From Rhodospirillales bacterium (lineage in GTDB: Bacteria; Pseudomonadota; Alphaproteobacteria; Rhodospirillales; Shumkoniaceae): a stretch of 38,834 nt of DNA. The notes under the pieces were generated by a model. It had not been told where the DNA came from. It saw only the letters and a program-made list of their open reading frames with translations, and did no database searches. Numbering within the stretch: position 1 is the first letter of the stretch; every line of letters begins with the position of its first letter. Positions 7,591-16,548 of this stretch are shown piece after piece. The DNA lies in contig JANQJG010000174.1 in NCBI GenBank assembly GCA_028281785.1, positions 1 through 38,834 of the forward strand, given 5' to 3'. A program made the position numbers and the translations under genes.

Positions 7591-8166
7591 TCAGGCGTGG
7601 CCAGCCGAATCCGACAACATGCGCGGATCAATGCCCAGTTTTCCCATCGCCTGCTCCCATTTCGACTCCATATCGGTACCGAAGACGAGATCATCGTCGG
7701 CGTCAACATGCAGCCAGCCATTGGCCTTGATCTCGGAGTCGAGCTGTCCCGGGCCCCAGCCCGAGTACCCGAGGGCGAGGAGCGACCGCACGGGACCGCC
7801 ACCCGCAGCAATGGCCTTGAGAATGTCGACTGTCGCCGTGAGAGCCACACGCTCATCGACCACGAGCGTCGCCTCGCGGACATAGTCGGGCGAGTGCAGC
7901 ACGAAGCCCCGGCTGGATTCCACGGGTCCGCCGAAATGAACGCTGATGCGCTCGTCGACATGCTCCGAATCGATATTCAGCTGCTCCAACAGATCGGGAA
8001 ACGTGAGGGAATCGATAACCCTGTTGACCACCAACCCCATCGCGCCATCAGCACTGTGAGCGCACATGAAAATCACGGTCTTGACAAATCTGGGGTCCTG
8101 CATCCCTGGCATGGCCACGAGCAGTTGCCCTGTCAGATAGTGCTGACCATTCTCGGATTTCGCCAT
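7591..8166 (-). CDS. YqgE/AlgH family protein
   Basis: A 191-residue protein of the UPF0301 (YqgE/AlgH) family. Family marks are LTGQLLVAMPGMQDPRF at the N-terminus, ADGAMGLVVNR, the HFGGPV motif near residues 77-82, and GYSGWGPGQLDSEI towards the C-terminus. AlgH was named for an effect on alginate gene expression in Pseudomonas, but the biochemical role of the family is unresolved. The ATG at 8166 is preceded by GGAGAGCGG. It converges on the M16 peptidase with a 15-bp gap and is divergent from the DUF1476 gene. Confidence 0.93.
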   Translation of the reverse strand: MAKSENGQHYLTGQLLVAMPGMQDPRFVKTVIFMCAHSADGAMGLVVNRVIDSLTFPDLLEQLNIDSEHVDERISVHFGGPVESSRGFVLHSPDYVREATLVVDERVALTATVDILKAIAAGGGPVRSLLALGYSGWGPGQLDSEIKANGWLHVDADDDLVFGTDMESKWEQAMGKLGIDPRMLSDSAGHA

Positions 8167-8402
8167 GGTTCCGCTCTCCGGCAGCCGCGGCGCTCATCGC
8201 AGCGTAGGATAAGTGCACTCTCATAATTTGGCCATAATATGACGCCGAGGCAAGACGGTGAAAGGCGCGATCCCGCCCGCGCCATCGCCGTTTTTTCTGT
8301 CAAACCTCCGTGAAATTGCCTTTCCGGGCTCCCGTTTCCGTTCGGGCAGGCTATCTTTTCAAGTGGTTTGGTGTAGGGGCGCCCGGAAGCAGGAATAGAA
8401 TT

Positions 8403-8726
8403 ATGGTTATCCACAAGAAGAGTGCGGCCCACGAGAAAAAGATCGTCGGCAAGGCCGAGATCGAGTTTAAGGTCCTCGCCCGCCGGAACCGACTTCTCGG
8501 CGATTGGGCGGCGGAACAGCTGGGTTTTGATGGCGACGCCGCCGGGGCCTATGCCAAGGAGGTCATTGCCGCCGGACTCGAAAGGGGCGGCGATGAGGCT
8601 GTCGCAAACAAAATCCTGACCGATTTTTCTGAGCGGAGCGTCGCGGTCACGGATGCGCAGTTGCGCGCGAAAATCACCGAATTCCTCGAGATTGCGCGTG
8701 AGGAGGTCGAGAGCCGGCCGTCTTGA
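8403..8726 (+). CDS. DUF1476 protein, F1F0-ATPase inhibitor zeta type
   Basis: A 107-residue, mostly helical protein of the DUF1476 family, which in alphaproteobacteria includes the zeta subunit that binds and inhibits F1-ATPase. The family core ARRNRLLGDWAAEQLGFDG is present near residues 26-44, followed by AAGAYAKEVIAAGLE. The length equals the usual 105-110 residues. The ATG at 8403 is favoured over an in-frame ATG at 8310 because family members start shortly before the charged helix. The N-terminal inhibitory segment is not diagnostic here, so actual ATPase inhibition is inferred from family only. The next gene starts 41 bp downstream. Confidence 0.9.
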   Translation: MVIHKKSAAHEKKIVGKAEIEFKVLARRNRLLGDWAAEQLGFDGDAAGAYAKEVIAAGLERGGDEAVANKILTDFSERSVAVTDAQLRAKITEFLEIAREEVESRPS

Positions 8727-8766
8727 TACCGCTTCCGTCGCGCGCCAACGGCTCGACCGGATCGAT

Positions 8767-10902
8767 ATGGAACAGAGCATAGCTTGGCGCGGCAAGGCAC
8801 TCGTCCTTGCCATGGCGTTCGCATTCCCCGCGCTCACAGCGTCTGCCGAGCCGGGTTCTTCCGCTTGGTCGCAAACCGAGCAGACATCCCTGCGCTTGAT
8901 CACGGCGTCCCAGGCGCTGGGGGCCGAAGGCTTTGTGCGCGTTGGGCTTCACGTCCAGCTTAGGGACGGATGGAAGATCTATTGGCGGTCGCCGGGAGAC
9001 GCCGGCTTTGGCCCGAGAATCGACTGGTCGGGCTCCACCAATCTTGAGGAGACACGGCTGCTGTGGCCGGCGCCACGTCGCTTCTCGGTTCTTGGCCTCG
9101 AAACCCTGGGCTATCAGGACGAAGTCGTTCTGCCCATCGAGGCCACGCCCCGGGACCGTGACCAAACCCTGAGCCTCCGCGCGAAGGTCGACTACCTGAC
9201 TTGCGACGACATCTGCATCCCTTACACCGCCCGGCTGGCCCTCGACATCCCGCCAGGAGACGCCACCCCCACCGAGCTCACCCATCTCATCGACCGATTC
9301 GTGGCGCGGGTCCCGGGCGACGGCGCACGCCATGGACTTGCCATCGAGCGCCTGGAGACGCCTGAATTCGAAGAAGGGGCTCCGTTAACGCTCGTAGCAT
9401 CGGCGCGCCAACCCTTCGAGAGCCCCGACCTGTTTCTGGAAGGTCCTGTCGAGCTGGTCTTCGCGAAGCCGGAGCTCCGGTTCGATGACGGCCACCGACG
9501 CCTGTCAGCGGAGATTCCAGTCGAAGGGGCCCAGTTCGTCGAGGGCGGCCTTGTCGGAACCGAGCTTACGGTCACTCTGGTCGACGGCTTGCGCAGCGCG
9601 GAGTTGAAGCTCGCGGTCGAGCCGGCGGGAGAGACGACCGTCGGGGAGGTCGGATCATTCTTCTCTCTCGCCTGGGTCCTCGCCTTGGCTCTGGCCGGCG
9701 GGCTGATCCTCAACCTGATGCCCTGCGTCCTTCCCGTCCTCTCGATCAAGCTGCTCGGCGTAATCGGCCATGGCGGTGGGGAAAGACGTCCCGTCCGCCT
9801 CGGTTTTTTGGCCTCGGCGGCGGGGATTCTGGTGTCATTCTGGGTTTTGGCGGCAGGGCTTTCGGGCTTGAAGGCAGCCGGCCAGATCGTCGGCTGGGGT
9901 ATCCAGTTCCAGCAGCCCTGGTTTCTGGTCGCGATGGCCCTGATCGTGACGCTGTTTGCAGCGAACCTATGGGGATTCTTCGAGATCGGACTACCAAGGG
10001 CGATTACCGAAACAGGACATCTTGCGGGGGACACCCGGGGCCTCGGCGGCCATTTCATGACCGGGGCGTTCGCAACCCTGTTGGCGACCCCATGCTCCGC
10101 CCCGTTCCTGGGCACGGCCGTTGGATTCGCGCTCTCTCGCGGCACCGGAGAGATTCTACTCGTCTTCACGGCGCTCGGGCTAGGGCTCGCTTTGCCCTAT
10201 CTGGCGGTTGCGGCGATGCCGGGTCTGGCTACCCGGCTGCCACGGCCAGGCCGATGGATGGTAATCCTCCGCCGCGTCCTGGGCTTCGCGCTGGCGGGAA
10301 CGGCGATCTGGCTGGTCACCGTTCTGGCCGCCGTCATCACGCCGGGAGGGGCCGCGGCCATCGGCTTCCTGATGCTCGCCATCGTCGGATTTCTCGCCGC
10401 CGGCCGCCGCTTCGGTAGCTTGTTCGGCAAAGCCACGATGGGCGCGGTCGGTGTGCTGGCCGCGCTCGCGTTTATCATCCCGGCAACGGTTGATCGCCTC
10501 CCTTCGCGCACATCTCCCGCCGACAGCACCGACGGCGAGTTCTGGGTTCCCTTTGACGATGCGGCAATCGCGAATCACGTCGCCCAAGGCCGAGTGGTTT
10601 TCGTCGACGTCACCGCAGATTGGTGCGTGACCTGCCAGGTGAACAAACGCCTCGTGCTCTATCAAAGCCCGATCGCCGACCGCCTACGGGACGCTGAGGT
10701 CGTTGCCATGCAGGCCGACTGGACACGGCCGGACGCGGCCATTTCCCGCTACCTTGCCCGCTTTGGCCGATATGGAATTCCGTTCAACGCCGTCTATGGG
10801 CCAGGAGCCCCTGACGGCGTGGTGCTCCCCGAGCTGCTCACGGATAGCGCGGTCGGTGACGCGCTGGATCGGGCGGCGGCGAGGACAACGTCGATGCGTT
10901 GA
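8767..10902 (+). CDS. ScsB/DsbD-type membrane thiol-disulfide reductase
   Basis: A 711-residue protein that would carry electrons from cytoplasmic thioredoxin to periplasmic thiol proteins. Order of parts: signal peptide (1-27, ending ASA), periplasmic DsbC-like domain with LTCDDIC (Cys146, Cys150), a DsbD-like membrane domain with conserved cysteines in LMPCVLPVLS (Cys320) and TPCSAPF (Cys443), and a C-terminal thioredoxin-like domain with WCVTC (Cys620, Cys623). The N-terminal domain fits the ScsB branch rather than classical DsbD. The ATG at 8767 precedes the signal peptide; an upstream in-frame start would overlap the DUF1476 gene and spoil the signal. No Scs partner genes are adjacent. 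Confidence 0.92.
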   Translation: MEQSIAWRGKALVLAMAFAFPALTASAEPGSSAWSQTEQTSLRLITASQALGAEGFVRVGLHVQLRDGWKIYWRSPGDAGFGPRIDWSGSTNLEETRLLWPAPRRFSVLGLETLGYQDEVVLPIEATPRDRDQTLSLRAKVDYLTCDDICIPYTARLALDIPPGDATPTELTHLIDRFVARVPGDGARHGLAIERLETPEFEEGAPLTLVASARQPFESPDLFLEGPVELVFAKPELRFDDGHRRLSAEIPVEGAQFVEGGLVGTELTVTLVDGLRSAELKLAVEPAGETTVGEVGSFFSLAWVLALALAGGLILNLMPCVLPVLSIKLLGVIGHGGGERRPVRLGFLASAAGILVSFWVLAAGLSGLKAAGQIVGWGIQFQQPWFLVAMALIVTLFAANLWGFFEIGLPRAITETGHLAGDTRGLGGHFMTGAFATLLATPCSAPFLGTAVGFALSRGTGEILLVFTALGLGLALPYLAVAAMPGLATRLPRPGRWMVILRRVLGFALAGTAIWLVTVLAAVITPGGAAAIGFLMLAIVGFLAAGRRFGSLFGKATMGAVGVLAALAFIIPATVDRLPSRTSPADSTDGEFWVPFDDAAIANHVAQGRVVFVDVTADWCVTCQVNKRLVLYQSPIADRLRDAEVVAMQADWTRPDAAISRYLARFGRYGIPFNAVYGPGAPDGVVLPELLTDSAVGDALDRAAARTTSMR

Positions 10903-11024
10903 CATGACTGCGGGGCTGAAACAGCCGCCCGCGCCACCTATCTAACCTCTGGCCGTCGACTCGTCCGAGGGACGGCAGAATCATGCATTAACCGAACAAC
11001 TTTGGAAAGGGGGTTGAAGAGGCC

Positions 11025-11504
11025 ATGATCAAGACTGGTGACAAGGTACCTTCGGTCACACTGCTTCACATGGAGAACGGGCAGCCTGCACCTGTCTCCA
11101 GCGAAGATTTCTTCAAAGGACGCAAGGTGGCCCTTTTCGGCGTACCGGGCGCGTTTACACCAACCTGCTCCGCCCAGCATCTGCCCAGCTTCGTTCAAAA
11201 CGCCGACGCCCTGCAGGCGAAGGGCGTGGATGCCATTGCCTGCATCGCCGTCAACGACGTGTTCGTCATGGACGCCTGGAGCAAGCAGGAGCAAGTGGGC
11301 GACAAGGTCGCCATGCTGGCGGACGGCAGCGGAGAGTTCGCCAAGGCAGCGGGACTGGAATTCGACCTCTCGGCAAAGGGTCTCGGGGTGCGGAATCACC
11401 GCTTCTCGGCGATCATCGACGACGGCGTCGTGCAAACGCTCAATGTCGAGGACGCCGGTGGCTATCAGATCTCGAGCGCAGAAAAATTGCTCGAACAGGT
11501 CTGA
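11025..11504 (+). CDS. Peroxiredoxin, Prx5-like
   Basis: A 159-residue thiol peroxidase that reduces hydrogen peroxide and alkyl hydroperoxides. The active-site motif is VPGAFTPTCSAQHLP, with the peroxidatic cysteine at Cys48. A second cysteine, Cys73 (AIACIAVND), is at a position common in the Prx5 group, but no C-terminal resolving cysteine is seen, so it probably works as a 1-Cys enzyme with an external thiol. The preceding gene is a thiol reductase on the same strand, but it faces the periplasm and this protein has no signal peptide. A strong hairpin terminator follows at 11529-11563. Confidence 0.95.
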   Translation: MIKTGDKVPSVTLLHMENGQPAPVSSEDFFKGRKVALFGVPGAFTPTCSAQHLPSFVQNADALQAKGVDAIACIAVNDVFVMDAWSKQEQVGDKVAMLADGSGEFAKAAGLEFDLSAKGLGVRNHRFSAIIDDGVVQTLNVEDAGGYQISSAEKLLEQV

Positions 11505-11528
11505 CCCAGGCCACACGGAACAATCTGG

Positions 11529-11563
11529 GAGGCGGGGCCGATGGCCCCGCCTCTTTGATATTT
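11529..11563 (+). terminator. Intrinsic terminator after the peroxiredoxin gene
   Basis: A perfect 11-bp GC-rich stem, GAGGCGGGGCC and GGCCCCGCCTC (11529-11539 and 11543-11553) with a 3-nt loop, followed by TTTGATATTT. It starts 25 bp after the stop codon. Confidence 0.8.
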
Positions 11564-11878
11564 ACCTCTCCACATTCTTCTTTTCGTCCGATAAAACATA
11601 AAATTATCCATAATATAAAATAAAACCAATTCTATTGATCTAAATGATTATTTCTATATAGCAAGAACTAGGGCCTGTCTCGTTAGAGATCCGCTATGCA
11701 TCGCCAAAAATTTCTCAGGGGTTCGCCTTGTTTTCCGCGACAGACTGGAAGCCCTCATACATTCGGCGAACAAGGCTCTTCCCGGTCCGGCTGCCGAGCG
11801 GTACGCGTTCATGAACAACCGTCCCGATAAGCGCTTGCGGGGGACGTCCCTGGCACTCGCCCAGCGGCGACGCTCCCA
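11564..11878. other. AT-rich island and uncertain coding remnant
   Basis: Bases from about 11564 to 11668 are strikingly AT-rich compared with the rest of the window. From 11878 down to 11715 the minus strand holds an open frame ending ...GFQSVAENKANP with sensible codon use, but it has no clear start outside rnhA and matches no family I know. It may be a remnant gene end or chance. No transposon ends were found. Confidence 0.35.
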
Positions 11879-12361
11879 CTACGATTCGGAACGACCGGAC
11901 CCTCCGTCTCCCTGCCGGGCCTGCCCAAGGCCGCGGCGGGCCAACCCATCGGCACGCTCGTTCTCGGGATGGCCGGCATGCCCCTTCACCCACCGCCACT
12001 CCACTTCATGACGCGCAAGCAGCTCGAGAAGACGTTGCCATAGGTCGACGTTCTTGACCGGCTTCCGGTCGGCCGTCCGCCACCCGTTGGCCTGCCAGCG
12101 CGGCAGCCATTGAGTGACGCCGTTGCGGAGATACTGGCTGTCAGTATGGAGACGAACCCGCACCGGTCTTTTGAGGGCCTCGAGGGCGCGGATGGCCGCC
12201 GTCATCTCCATGCGGTTGTTGGTGGTCTCGGCCTCGCCCCCGCAAAGTTCTTTTTCGACCGTGCCGTGGCGGAGCAGGACGCCCCACCCGCCAGGGCCGG
12301 GATTCCCGCTGCACGCCCCATCGGTAAAGATCTCAACGATCTTGCCGCGCGGCTTGGCCAT
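11879..12361 (-). CDS. rnhA: Ribonuclease HI
   Basis: A 160-residue endonuclease that cuts the RNA strand of RNA-DNA hybrids, removing primers and R-loops in the cytoplasm. The four acidic metal ligands are visible: Asp14 ([14 protein letters not shown]), Glu52 (NNRMEMTAA), Asp74 (LHTDSQYL) and Asp138 (NERADGLA), with the catalytic-loop histidine in [11 protein letters not shown]. The basic handle region [16 protein letters not shown] is also present. The start follows the thrB stop by 4 bp, so the two genes are one operon (thrB-rnhA), an order common in alphaproteobacteria. Confidence 0.97.
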   Translation of the reverse strand: MAKPRGKIVEIFTDGACSGNPGPGGWGVLLRHGTVEKELCGGEAETTNNRMEMTAAIRALEALKRPVRVRLHTDSQYLRNGVTQWLPRWQANGWRTADRKPVKNVDLWQRLLELLARHEVEWRWVKGHAGHPENERADGLARRGLGQARQGDGGSGRSES

Positions 12362-12365
12362 ACCT

Positions 12366-13334
12366 CTACTCCAAACCGTAGGCGGCCGGCCCCCGGACGC
12401 CCTGATGAAACCGCAGCTTGGCCAAATACTCCAGCGGATCCTTGGGCGTCACCAGGGCGCCCTGGGGCGTATTCATCCAGTCGTAGAGCCGGGTGAGCAG
12501 GAACCGAAGCGCGCTGCCCCGCGCCATGAGCGGCAGAGCCGCCAGCTCGTCCCCTGAGAAATCCCGCACCTTGCGATAGGACGTAAGCAACCGATGCGCC
12601 TTTGTGATGTTGAAGGACCGGTCGCCCTCGAAGCACCAGGCATTGAGGCAGATGGCCAAGTCATAGGCAAAGACGTCGTTGCACGCGAAATAGAAATCGA
12701 TCAACCCGGAGAGCATTTCGCCGACGAAGAAAACGTTGTCCGGGAACAGGTCGGCATGCACGACACCGCGTGGCAATCCTTCGGTTGCCGACCATGCCGA
12801 CTCCAATTCGGAGAGCTCGCGTTCGAGTTCCTCCCCCAGCCCCGAGGCCACCTCGTCAGCATGGGCGAGGGATGCCTCAAGCAGCGGCCGCCAGCTCGCG
12901 ACCGACAGATCGTTGGGGCGCGAAAGGTAAAAATCGGCACCGGCCAGATGCAGGTGAGCCAAGGCCGCGCCCAGGCCGGCGCAATGTTCGGGCTTGATCC
13001 GTCGCGGCCACATGCCGTCGAGAAAGGTGACCAGGGCGGCGGGTCGGCCGCAAAGCGGCCGGAACAGGTCGCCATCGCGGCTGCGCAGGGGCGTCGGACA
13101 GGGGATGCCCTTCCCCGCGAGATGATCCATCAGCCCCAGGAAGAAGGGCAGGTCCTCGGCCTTCACGCGTTTCTCGTAGAGGGTAAGGATGAAGGTTCCG
13201 CCCCGCGTCCGGATCAGGTAATTGGTATTCTCGATCCCTTCGGCGATCCCCTTGCAGGAAACGACCTCGCCGATGTCATAGCCATCGACGAAAGCGACAA
13301 GCTCCTCATCCGAAACCTCGGTGTAGACAGCCAT
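12366..13334 (-). CDS. thrB: Homoserine kinase, APH-fold type
   Basis: A 322-residue kinase that phosphorylates homoserine to O-phosphohomoserine, the substrate of threonine synthase. It belongs to the alphaproteobacterial ThrB type with an aminoglycoside-phosphotransferase fold, not the GHMP type of enteric bacteria. The catalytic loop reads [13 protein letters not shown] and the metal-binding loop [32 protein letters not shown] is the N-lobe ATP region. It begins with ATG at 13334. In many relatives the gene order is ispH-thrB-rnhA; here ispH is absent and an MBL hydrolase lies upstream. thrC is 7 kb away on the other strand. Confidence 0.96.
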   Translation of the reverse strand: MAVYTEVSDEELVAFVDGYDIGEVVSCKGIAEGIENTNYLIRTRGGTFILTLYEKRVKAEDLPFFLGLMDHLAGKGIPCPTPLRSRDGDLFRPLCGRPAALVTFLDGMWPRRIKPEHCAGLGAALAHLHLAGADFYLSRPNDLSVASWRPLLEASLAHADEVASGLGEELERELSELESAWSATEGLPRGVVHADLFPDNVFFVGEMLSGLIDFYFACNDVFAYDLAICLNAWCFEGDRSFNITKAHRLLTSYRKVRDFSGDELAALPLMARGSALRFLLTRLYDWMNTPQGALVTPKDPLEYLAKLRFHQGVRGPAAYGLE

Positions 13335-13437
13335 TACCGGGCGCTACTCAACACACATTGCCGGGGCGATTTGCCCTCCCGTTGCCCGCCTCTTTACGGC
13401 AGGTTCCCGTTGCGCCGCAAGGACGCGATGCCGTTGC

Positions 13438-14541
13438 TCAGCCCGAGGGGCGTCGCGGAATGGCCCGGGTCTCTCCGATCTTCATCAGCCAAACGCGCTC
13501 ATCGGGAAGCCCTTCCGCCCGGCCCGCGTTCCGAAACAGCTCGGCGGGTTCCGAGAAGCCATCATTGCCGAGCATGATGGTCCCCCAGTGGACGCCAAGC
13601 AGCGTGTGTGCTCCAAGATCCAGGCCGATCGTCAGGCAGTCGGCCGGCACGCAATGCGAGCCGTTCATGACCTCTCGCGGCTTGAACGCGCCAATCGACA
13701 GAACCGCGAGATCGAAACCGCCGTAAGCATCGCGCAATCGCCCGAAAACAGGGCCGTATTCGGAATCGCCACTAAAATACACGCGAGGGCCGCCAGGGCT
13801 TTCGATGGCGAAGCCCGCCCAAAGGGTCCTGTTCGTATCGAAAAGGCCTCGTTTCGACCAGTGGATCGCCGGCAGGGCCGTCAGCTTCAGGCCATCCGCT
13901 TCCGCCGTTTCATGCCAGTCCAGTTCGATGACCTGTCCGTAGTCGCGCTCGACGAAGTACTTCCCGAGGCCAAGGGGGACCACCGCGGTGATAGCCTGCG
14001 GGTTGGGCAACATATCGAGCGTCGGCAAATCCAGATGATCATAATGATTGTGAGAGATGACGACGACATCGATGGGCGGGAGATCCTCCAAGGCCAGCCC
14101 CGGAGGAACCACACGTTTCGGCCCGAAGGGCGGGATCGGCGTGGCATGGTCCGTGAACCAGGGATCCGTCAACACCGTGACGCCATCCAGGCGGAGGAGG
14201 ACGGTCATATGGCCGATCCAAGTGACCGTGTTTTCGCCGTCCAGGGTTTGCAGCGTGGCCGCCGCTTCCATTTGGGAGATCATGTGATCAGCCGGCACCT
14301 CGACCGACCGGTTTCCGCGGAAAACGCGACCGAGCAGCCACGGAGCGCGATCCCAAAACGATCCCCGCTCGGGGCTTCCGGGAGGGTTTTGGAAACCAAT
14401 CGTCGTGTGGTGCCCGGGTTTTCCGGGTATGGGCTCCGCAACGGCGCAAGCGCCGACGGCAAGGATCAGGGATAGAGCGGCGGCGAAGCCGGTGGCGAAG
14501 ATGCCGGGAGACGCCCGGAAAGAACGTTTTGAGCATAGCAT
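13438..14541 (-). CDS. Exported MBL-fold hydrolase
   Basis: A 367-residue metallo-beta-lactamase-fold hydrolase of the UlaG / NAPE-PLD-like group. The dinuclear metal motif HNHYDHLD lies at about residues 164-171; further parts are LTDPWFTDHA, AIHWSKRGLFD and YFSGDSEYGPVF. The N-terminus is a signal sequence ending LAVGAC, so the mature protein may be lipidated at Cys32, though VGAC is not the best lipobox. The ATG at 14541 is chosen because GGGA sits 8 bases before it; in-frame starts at 14562 (ATG) and 14571 (GTG) are possible. Substrate unknown; relatives cleave phosphodiester or lactone bonds. It is divergent from the helical-repeat gene. Confidence 0.85.
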   Translation of the reverse strand: MLCSKRSFRASPGIFATGFAAALSLILAVGACAVAEPIPGKPGHHTTIGFQNPPGSPERGSFWDRAPWLLGRVFRGNRSVEVPADHMISQMEAAATLQTLDGENTVTWIGHMTVLLRLDGVTVLTDPWFTDHATPIPPFGPKRVVPPGLALEDLPPIDVVVISHNHYDHLDLPTLDMLPNPQAITAVVPLGLGKYFVERDYGQVIELDWHETAEADGLKLTALPAIHWSKRGLFDTNRTLWAGFAIESPGGPRVYFSGDSEYGPVFGRLRDAYGGFDLAVLSIGAFKPREVMNGSHCVPADCLTIGLDLGAHTLLGVHWGTIMLGNDGFSEPAELFRNAGRAEGLPDERVWLMKIGETRAIPRRPSG

Positions 14542-14592
14542 GATGAGTGTCCCGATCCGCATTGCGACCACGGGTCGTATACGAAATATTCA

Positions 14593-14632
14593 GTGTTGGA
14601 GACTACCCTTCGGTGTTGGAGACTATCCTTCG
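14593..14632. repeat. Two tandem 20-bp repeats in a divergent promoter region
   Basis: GTGTTGGAGACTACCCTTCG (14593-14612) is followed directly by the same 20 bases with one change (14613-14632). It lies between the divergent MBL and helical-repeat genes and could be a regulator binding site or a chance duplication. Two helical turns per unit would place both copies on one DNA face. Confidence 0.6.
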
Positions 14633-14718
14633 GTCGATTTCTCGGATCAACGTCTTGCGGTCTTCGCCCCCTCTGGGCATATTCCTTGCACGTCTCTTTT
14701 GGAGGACTTCAGGCGCAA

Positions 14719-16398
14719 ATGGCTTTGACAAAGTTCCTATTTTCGCCTGTTCTCATGTCTGTCTTCCTGCTTTCGACGAATCATCCGGCTTCCGGCGCAC
14801 CCAGCGACGGCGCCCCCCGGGCCCCGGCAGCAGCCTTCGAATCCCAACATGAAACCGGCCCCGCCAGCGCTCATCGCGAATCCCAAAGCCGGGTTGCCGT
14901 TCGTTCCCGTCAGGACGGCGATCCCGCAACGAAGAACGGACGTAGCGACGAACTGCACCTCCGGACGGAGACCAATCGCAAGGTCGAGGCCTTGCTGCGC
15001 CGCCTGGAGCGGGTACGAAGGGAGGATCGGGAGGCGGCGCGCCAAGCTCTTTTGAGCCACCCCGCGACCCGAGAGCTGTTACTCGACCTGGGCGACGAAA
15101 AAGCTGACGCGACCCGGGATCCGTCCCCTTGTTTTCGTGCTCCCTACGCCGGCTGTCTTCTCGCGGAAGCGGCCGAAACGGCCAAGGCCATCGAGAAAGA
15201 GGATCTTCGCGACTGGGCCTTGGGCGAACTCCTGGTCGTTCAGGCGCGAGCCGGTTATGCAGAAGCGGCTCTGGCAACGACGCAGCGTATCGTCGATCCG
15301 CGTTTGGTCATAGTTGCCCTTCGGGATATCACCAAGGCCCAGGCAGACGCGGGCTGGTATGAAGACGCGTTGGCGGCGGCCGAAATCATTCCGGATCAGG
15401 TCAAACAGGCCGAAGCCATTCTCGCCGTCATTGAGGCCCAAGCCTTCCGGGGCGACCAACATCTTCTGGGCGATACGCTCGAGCGCCTCAAACCGTCGCT
15501 CGAGCAAGTGACTCATCCGGTCAAGCGGGTTGCCCTTCGTTGCCGGCTGGCGGTGGCGATCGCCCGAGGTGGTGATCGAGACGACGCCCTGCAACGGATC
15601 GAGCAGGCGAAAGCGATGGCGATGGCTGCACCCGGTGAGACGGCAACGGCGGCGGGGCTTCGCCACGTCGCAGCGGCGCTGGCGGAGATGGGACAGCCCG
15701 AAGCGGCGCTGACGATGCTCGCGGGAATCGCGTCCAACGGCACTGATCGCAGTTCCTTCCTCGCGGCCGCAGCAAAGGCACACGCCGAAGCGGGAAACAA
15801 CCATCGCGCCCTGGCCACGGCCAAGGACATCGAAGCCGATCGCTATCGAGCCGTTGTGCTGAGCCGGGTTGCCATCGCCCAGGCCATCCAGGGAGCTTCC
15901 CTGGCGGCAGGGGCCACCGTCGATCGCGCCTTAAAGGCAGCGGAAGAGATCTCCTTGCCATTCGCCAGGGATTTCGCGGTCAGTCGTGTCTCACTGGCCC
16001 TGGCCGTGATCGCCCGGCACGGTGCCGGCGCGTCGTCATTCGACCGCTCGGTAGCCATCGCAAAAACCATCGCCGATCCTGGATTGCGTGCTTACACACT
16101 GTGGACTGTCGCGGCGGAACAGCGTCGCGGAGCCTTTCATGGCGCCAGTCAAGCGACGGAGGAACTGGCCCGACAGGCCACGATCTCGGTCAAAAGCCCC
16201 TTGGACCGGGCATGGATGTTTGGCCATCTCGCCAATGAACGTGTCGCCGCCGGCGAAACGGGTCAGGCGTGGAGAGCATTCGTCGCCGGCGTTCGTGTTG
16301 CCGCGGATATTCAAGATCCCTGGGCTCGAACGCGGGCGCTCGGCCGCCTCGCCGGCGCCTATATTGATATTACCGGCGCCACCACCCGCTCGCCGTAG
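14719..16398 (+). CDS. Exported alpha-helical repeat (TPR-like) protein
   Basis: A 559-residue protein with a signal peptide (about 1-27, ending ASGA), a charged linker rich in Arg, Ser and Glu up to about residue 130, then a long run of helix pairs of roughly 33-36 residues. The repeats follow a pattern such as ALRDITKAQADAGWYEDAL then AAAEIIPD, resembling tetratricopeptide or PPR-like solenoids. Such solenoids bind other proteins. No enzymatic motif is seen and the function is unknown. The ATG at 14719 is preferred since it gives a proper signal peptide and GGAGG lies upstream, somewhat far at 14701-14705. The next gene is 150 bp downstream behind a palindrome. Confidence 0.75.
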   Translation: MALTKFLFSPVLMSVFLLSTNHPASGAPSDGAPRAPAAAFESQHETGPASAHRESQSRVAVRSRQDGDPATKNGRSDELHLRTETNRKVEALLRRLERVRREDREAARQALLSHPATRELLLDLGDEKADATRDPSPCFRAPYAGCLLAEAAETAKAIEKEDLRDWALGELLVVQARAGYAEAALATTQRIVDPRLVIVALRDITKAQADAGWYEDALAAAEIIPDQVKQAEAILAVIEAQAFRGDQHLLGDTLERLKPSLEQVTHPVKRVALRCRLAVAIARGGDRDDALQRIEQAKAMAMAAPGETATAAGLRHVAAALAEMGQPEAALTMLAGIASNGTDRSSFLAAAAKAHAEAGNNHRALATAKDIEADRYRAVVLSRVAIAQAIQGASLAAGATVDRALKAAEEISLPFARDFAVSRVSLALAVIARHGAGASSFDRSVAIAKTIADPGLRAYTLWTVAAEQRRGAFHGASQATEELARQATISVKSPLDRAWMFGHLANERVAAGETGQAWRAFVAGVRVAADIQDPWARTRALGRLAGAYIDITGATTRSP

Positions 16399-16440
16399 GA
16401 GCATGAAACGCTCTGACCTTGTTCCTACGCCGGGTCTTTC

Positions 16441-16503
16441 CTAAAGCACTGTTGGATCAATTGGAAAAACGCGGTGTTTCCAATTGATCACGATCCACTT
16501 TAG
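16441..16503. repeat. 63-bp palindromic intergenic element
   Basis: The element runs from CTAAAG to CTTTAG, symmetric about base 16472. The inner arms GATCAATTGGAAA and TTTCCAATTGATC (16455-16467, 16477-16489) pair perfectly over 13 bp; the intervening 8 bases do not pair. Its tail is not T-rich, so it is probably a REP-like repeat rather than a terminator. Its CTAAAGC end resembles the CTAGAGC end of the elements at 33049 and 35037. Confidence 0.7.
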
Positions 16504-16548
16504 ATTGGCCGGGTCGTCATGTTCCAGCCCATAGAGGAAGGCCCTACC

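Noticed and set aside
14542..14560. Short match to the end of the 131-bp repeat (GATCGGGACACT on the minus strand)
   Set aside because: Only 12 bases match and the rest of the element is missing, so it is probably chance.
16441..16503. Terminator for the helical-repeat gene
   Set aside because: The palindrome has AT-rich arms, symmetric ends and no T-tail, and fits a dispersed repeat better.
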